Both the position numbers and the translations under genes were made by a program. From CAIQPV01 sp964480365 (GTDB taxonomy: Bacteria; Pseudomonadota; Gammaproteobacteria; Burkholderiales; Gallionellaceae), in assembly GCA_964480365.1 (NCBI GenBank), contig CAYZPM010000018.1, positions 1-64,000 on the forward strand: a stretch of 64,000 nt of DNA, written 5' to 3'. The notes beneath the pieces are model-generated. The model was not told the origin of the DNA. It saw only the letters and a program-made list of their open reading frames with translations, and made no database searches. Shown here piece after piece: positions 61,331 to 64,000 of this stretch. Every line of letters begins with the position of its first letter. The first letter of the stretch is position 1.

Positions 61331-61560
61331 TGAAGAAACCCTCCAATAAGAATCCTCCGGATTCGCCGTATTGGGCGGTAGTGATTACCGCGTTGGCGCT
61401 TTCCTTGGTTTCTGCCTGGTTGGTATTCAGTCGTCACTGGGAACCATGGCAAGCATTTGCTGTTGTCGGTTTTTCTGCATTGGGAATAGATTTGATCCTG
61501 CTGACCGCCCTCTTGATATGGTCTGGCAAAAGTTCCTGCACACGTGCCGGGAGGACTTAG
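61327..61560 (+). CDS. Small two-helix membrane protein of the element
   Basis: A 77-residue protein with two transmembrane stretches (YWAVVITALALSLVSAWLVF; AFAVVGFSALGIDLILLTAL) and a basic N-terminus. Four-base overlap with the previous gene. Unknown function. Confidence 0.6.
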   Translation: MMKKPSNKNPPDSPYWAVVITALALSLVSAWLVFSRHWEPWQAFAVVGFSALGIDLILLTALLIWSGKSSCTRAGRT

Positions 61561-61626
61561 ACCTGTTGCTCAAATTCTTTCGGATCAGGCGCTAGCGATG
61601 AAAAGGGGACAAACGTCATCTTTTTA

Positions 61627-61655
61627 TTGGGGTTCCCTATCGGATTTGCTATTTT
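61627..61655 (+). promoter_or_regulatory. Element promoter module (copy d)
   Basis: TTGGGG (61627-61632), 17 bp with CCTATCGGATTTGC, then TATTTT (61650-61655). Same spacing and spacer as copy c; the next gene starts 33 bp on. Confidence 0.55.
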
Positions 61656-61687
61656 GTCCGTGTGGAACATTTTGAAGGGAGATTAAC

Positions 61688-61807
61688 TTGAAAGTCGAAT
61701 ACTTCGTCTACGCCGGCATTGCCGTGACCGCCATTCTGGGACTGATAGGCGAATACCAGATCCGAAAAAGCAGGCGGCGCAACAAGCGGCACGATCGCAA
61801 TGGCTGA
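61688..61807 (+). CDS. Small single-helix membrane protein (39 residues)
   Basis: Reading from TTG 61688, after GGGAGATTAAC: MKVEYFVYAGIAVTAILGLI followed by GEYQIRKSRRRNKRHDRNG. One transmembrane helix with a strongly basic tail. Too short for routine gene calling; supported by the ribosome site, promoter module and an eight-base overlap with the next frame. Confidence 0.5.
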   Translation: MKVEYFVYAGIAVTAILGLIGEYQIRKSRRRNKRHDRNG

Positions 61808-61913
61808 GGAAGATGCAAGCGCTCCCATGACTGACAAGCCCTTGCTATTGCGTCATACAAAGGCCGACCACAGCCGTTTGGTTCGGGCCAATTTTAACTC
61901 TGGGAATGAATAA
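61800..61913 (+). CDS. Small hypothetical protein (37 residues), coupled
   Basis: From ATG 61800: MAEEDASAPMTDKPLLLRHT then KADHSRLVRANFNSGNE, ending in TAATG that overlaps the next start. Support is the overlaps on both sides; the composition is unremarkable. Confidence 0.4.
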   Translation: MAEEDASAPMTDKPLLLRHTKADHSRLVRANFNSGNE

Positions 61914-62515
61914 TGGACAATTATTACCACGATGATCAAGTAATGCGGGGGTTCCGCGACTTCCGCAGTGACATTTCGCAGCCTCCAAGCCTGAACACGA
62001 TTTTTTACATTGTGCTGCGGGTAAAAACCGGGAATGCGGTCTGGTACCACCACACCGCCATGGCAATCGATGGCGGTCTGTACAGCCATATTGAGTCATT
62101 GAAATGCATATTGCGCGCCAGCCTGAACCGGCCCAAGGCCGAGATGGCGTGTGTGTTCGTCCGCAGTTTTATCACACGAGATTCGTCAATTATGACGTCT
62201 GCAGATCAGCAAGGCATCATCAAACAAATGAAAGACAGGATTGAAAATGGGCCGATATTCTGCGACGAGGTTAAACAAATCCTCGTATTAGGGTTTGTCG
62301 GTAATGACAAGATCATTTTGTTTAATGTCACGGCCACTGATGCGCTGGATGCAACCAAAGATGTAATAAAGACATGCACGGAGCAGTATCAAGAAAACTT
62401 GAATCCAATTGACATCATGGCGGTATCGCCCGCCATTCCAGGCATCATCAACCTGTTTGAAAAAAGAGCGCCGCAACTTTTGGCGCACGTCAATTCGACA
62501 TGCAGCGCTGGCTGA
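61913..62515 (+). CDS. Hypothetical protein of the element, 200 residues
   Basis: MDNYYHDDQVMRGFRDFRSD at the start; a body with LNTIFYIVLRVKTGNAVWYH, GGLYSHIESLKCILRASLNR and NPIDIMAVSPAIPGIINLFE. Soluble alpha/beta character. Not recognised. Start codon overlaps the previous stop (TAATG). Confidence 0.7.
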   Translation: MDNYYHDDQVMRGFRDFRSDISQPPSLNTIFYIVLRVKTGNAVWYHHTAMAIDGGLYSHIESLKCILRASLNRPKAEMACVFVRSFITRDSSIMTSADQQGIIKQMKDRIENGPIFCDEVKQILVLGFVGNDKIILFNVTATDALDATKDVIKTCTEQYQENLNPIDIMAVSPAIPGIINLFEKRAPQLLAHVNSTCSAG

Positions 62516-62583
62516 GGAAGAAAAGGTATGTCATTGCCGCGACTGTCTTTCAGTCGCATGGCATCTTGATCCCTTGCGTACGA

Positions 62584-62618
62584 AAACTCTTTGGGTTGCA
62601 AATTGAGGTCGGTATAAT
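62584..62618 (+). promoter_or_regulatory. Element promoter module (copy e)
   Basis: GAAAACTCTTTGGGTTGCA with TTGGGT (62591-62596), 16 bp, and consensus TATAAT (62613-62618). Same upstream box as copies a and b. It faces the gene at 62769 with a leader of about 145 nt; nothing else is seen in the 62516-62768 gap. Confidence 0.65.
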
Positions 62619-62768
62619 AAACCCCGAAGCACATATAAATAGTTCACAGGCCCAGTAAATATGCATTCATAAGAGATTGGTTATTCAGCGCGTTGAGGAT
62701 TCTGACGGGAAAGTTGCGCCCGGAATCTGAGACTGAAACTGAAAATCAACTTCTAAAAGGAATGCATT

Positions 62769-63011
62769 ATGAAAAGCATCAAACCATCGGACCGCCATGC
62801 GCGCCCGAACCAAGTCATACAAATCGTCGCAACCCGCACCATCCGGAACGAAGCTGCAAACGATAAAGGTGCATTCCAGCACCTAAAATCAAAGCCCCCC
62901 ATCAGGCGTATCCGATATCTAGTCGGCAGGGGCCGGTACCTTGGCGATAAAAACCAGATCACAGCGTTCGTCTGGCTTGACGACGAGCCGATCGTCCTGA
63001 AGGCGGCATAA
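62769..63011 (+). CDS. Small basic hypothetical protein (80 residues)
   Basis: MKSIKPSDRHARPNQVIQIV start, with HLKSKPPIRRIRYLVGRGRY and ITAFVWLDDEPIVLKAA. Arg/Lys-rich, beta-strand-like, perhaps nucleic-acid binding. AAAGGA site before the ATG. Confidence 0.6.
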   Translation: MKSIKPSDRHARPNQVIQIVATRTIRNEAANDKGAFQHLKSKPPIRRIRYLVGRGRYLGDKNQITAFVWLDDEPIVLKAA

Positions 63012-63150
63012 CCAGGAGGGCGGTAACCAACCCGCCCCAAGCTGAAATGCTCGCGGCACAACGGCGAACCCATTCGTTCAGTGCGCTGAATTGTGTCCGA
63101 CATTCATTCGTACTTATAGAACAACAAAATTATTTTGGAAAGGAACCACC

Positions 63151-63648
63151 ATGCTTCACTACAAACCTGTAACCGTTGAACGACTAATCTGTACCTGCGA
63201 CCGCTGCGGAAAAGCCATGGAGCAGGACATCGCAGAAATAGAGTGGCAAGAGCGATTCATCATTTCATTCCGCGCCGGCTATGGCTCAGATTTTGGAGAT
63301 GGCAATTTAGTTGAAGGCGATTTCTGCCAGGAATGCATCAAATCCGTTTTAGGCAAATGGTTGCGCATAACAAACGATGACTTTCTCAATACCCAGCATA
63401 AGCTAACCCATGATGCTGAAAAAATCATGCAACCGTACCAGCATCAAAAACGGCTTGATGAGAGCCGTGTGCGTGCAGAAATCTCGGCTATTTTTAAAGC
63501 TGGCATCGATAACCCGGAAAAGAGACAGCAACTGGCCGAACGGCTGGGTGTTCCCGAAGAACAGGTTGCTTCCATCGCTTACGACTATCTGTTACACGCA
63601 ACCGAGCCAGGGAAAGAGGGTTCGCAAACGGGCAAGACCGAAGGATGA
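63151..63648 (+). CDS. Zinc-ribbon protein of the element, 165 residues
   Basis: From ATG 63151 after AAAGGAACC: MLHYKPVTVERLICTCDRCG, with CDRC and CQEC pairs about 45 residues apart (likely one zinc site), then a C-terminal helical domain with NPEKRQQLAERLGVPEEQVA. Not recognised by name. The upstream frame to 63091 has no ribosome site. Confidence 0.7.
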   Translation: MLHYKPVTVERLICTCDRCGKAMEQDIAEIEWQERFIISFRAGYGSDFGDGNLVEGDFCQECIKSVLGKWLRITNDDFLNTQHKLTHDAEKIMQPYQHQKRLDESRVRAEISAIFKAGIDNPEKRQQLAERLGVPEEQVASIAYDYLLHATEPGKEGSQTGKTEG

Positions 63649-63691
63649 CAACCGGAGATAGGAACAGTTAACCGGTTAGTAGCGATGGGAA

Positions 63692-63731
63692 CCGGACAAG
63701 CTTTTGTTCGGCTTCGTCCGGTTCCCCATCA
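63692..63731. repeat. Long hairpin before the last gene
   Basis: GATGGGAACCGGAC and GTCCGGTTCCCCATC pair over 14 bases around an AAGCTTTTGTTCGGCTTC loop. It may be a terminator-like or processing signal. Confidence 0.55.
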
Positions 63732-63760
63732 ACGCGGCACAATTTATTTGGGAGAAAATA

Positions 63761-64000
63761 ATGTTTGGTTTTATAAAAAACTGGCTGTTCAACGATGACA
63801 GTGCCGGCACATTATCAACAATGGACGACCCGCTGGGTATGGGGAGCGGGAGCCTGGACGACACGTCCAGCCCGGCTGTGAATATTGATGGCACCCCGAT
63901 GATTGGGGGGATTGGGGGGGTCGATATTCATGGACATCCTTACGGAGTCACTGACACGTTATCAAGTGCCACTAGCATGTTCGACGATGCAACGGGCATC
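63761..64000 (+). CDS. Hypothetical protein, C-terminus beyond the window
   Basis: From ATG 63761 after GGGAG: MFGFIKNWLFNDDSAGTLST, then a Gly/Asp-rich stretch (DDPLGMGSGSLDDTSS; GGIGGVDIHGHPYGVTD). The frame is open at the window end. Low-complexity and soluble; no family recognised. Confidence 0.6.
   Translation, partial: MFGFIKNWLFNDDSAGTLSTMDDPLGMGSGSLDDTSSPAVNIDGTPMIGGIGGVDIHGHPYGVTDTLSSATSMFDDATGI

Noticed and set aside
63676..63894. Minus-strand frame at the right end
   Set aside because: Overlaps the hairpin and the ribosome site of the better supported plus-strand gene at 63761.

Overview
The window looks like a chromosomal segment of a betaproteobacterium, most likely of the Gallionellaceae / Nitrosomonadales type. 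This is inferred from gene content and style (complete type II secretion system, VIT-type metal transporter, cytochrome c, bacterioferritin, Tex, many short dispersed repeats); no rRNA gene is present to fix the taxonomy.

Region 1 (1-6.5 kb, all minus strand): the 5' part of a thiolase gene, an SDR oxidoreductase, a DUF2950-methyltransferase fusion beside a DUF3300 protein, a small basic protein with a CspA-type cold-shock protein, and two outer-membrane barrel proteins. Region 2 (6.8-10.8 kb, plus): two lipoprotein genes that share a nearly identical 5' leader but carry different mature domains (DUF3494 ice-binding-like, S8 protease), then toxin-antitoxin genes (hicA-hicB, and higA with a deleted higB).

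Region 3 (10.9-30.8 kb) is the most striking part. Four successive minus-strand transcription units, each with the same promoter block, export leader and terminator, encode three Thr/Asn/Gly-rich proteins built from about 110-residue modules (13 modules in all) and one DUF3494 protein. They abut a complete T2SS locus: gspGHIJK on minus, gspLMNDEF and a short gspC on plus. A 5-N4-5 dyad (GTGCG-N4-CGCAC) lies exactly 32 bp (centre to centre) from a -10 box upstream of all four units, and again in the divergent gspG/gspL intergenic region and upstream of the Crp/Fnr-family gene at 31.0 kb. I propose a regulon in which that Crp/Fnr protein co-controls the secretion machine and its putative surface cargo.

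Region 4 (31.8-46.9 kb): a large PAS-rich hybrid histidine kinase with a response regulator, slipin, VIT transporter, cytochrome c, MgtC, bacterioferritin, then a probable gas-sensing cluster (FIST/NosP-like protein, PAS-GGDEF-hemerythrin, ABM monooxygenase, truncated globin). Region 5 (47.1-52.1 kb): a possible cassette gene, an ABC exporter, a decayed FAH-family gene and tex.

Region 6 (52.26-64 kb) looks like an integrated element. It starts at a 3' half of tRNA-Pro(GGG) and carries an AAA/DUF4143 ATPase with a palindromic operator, a DUF2779 nuclease-like protein, a tyrosine recombinase, a four-gene envelope operon of unknown function (including a secreted TPR + Ppx/GppA-like protein), an XRE regulator and a series of small translationally coupled unknown genes running off the window. 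A repeated promoter-like module (TTGGG -35 with a conserved upstream box) links the recombinase to the 61-63 kb genes.
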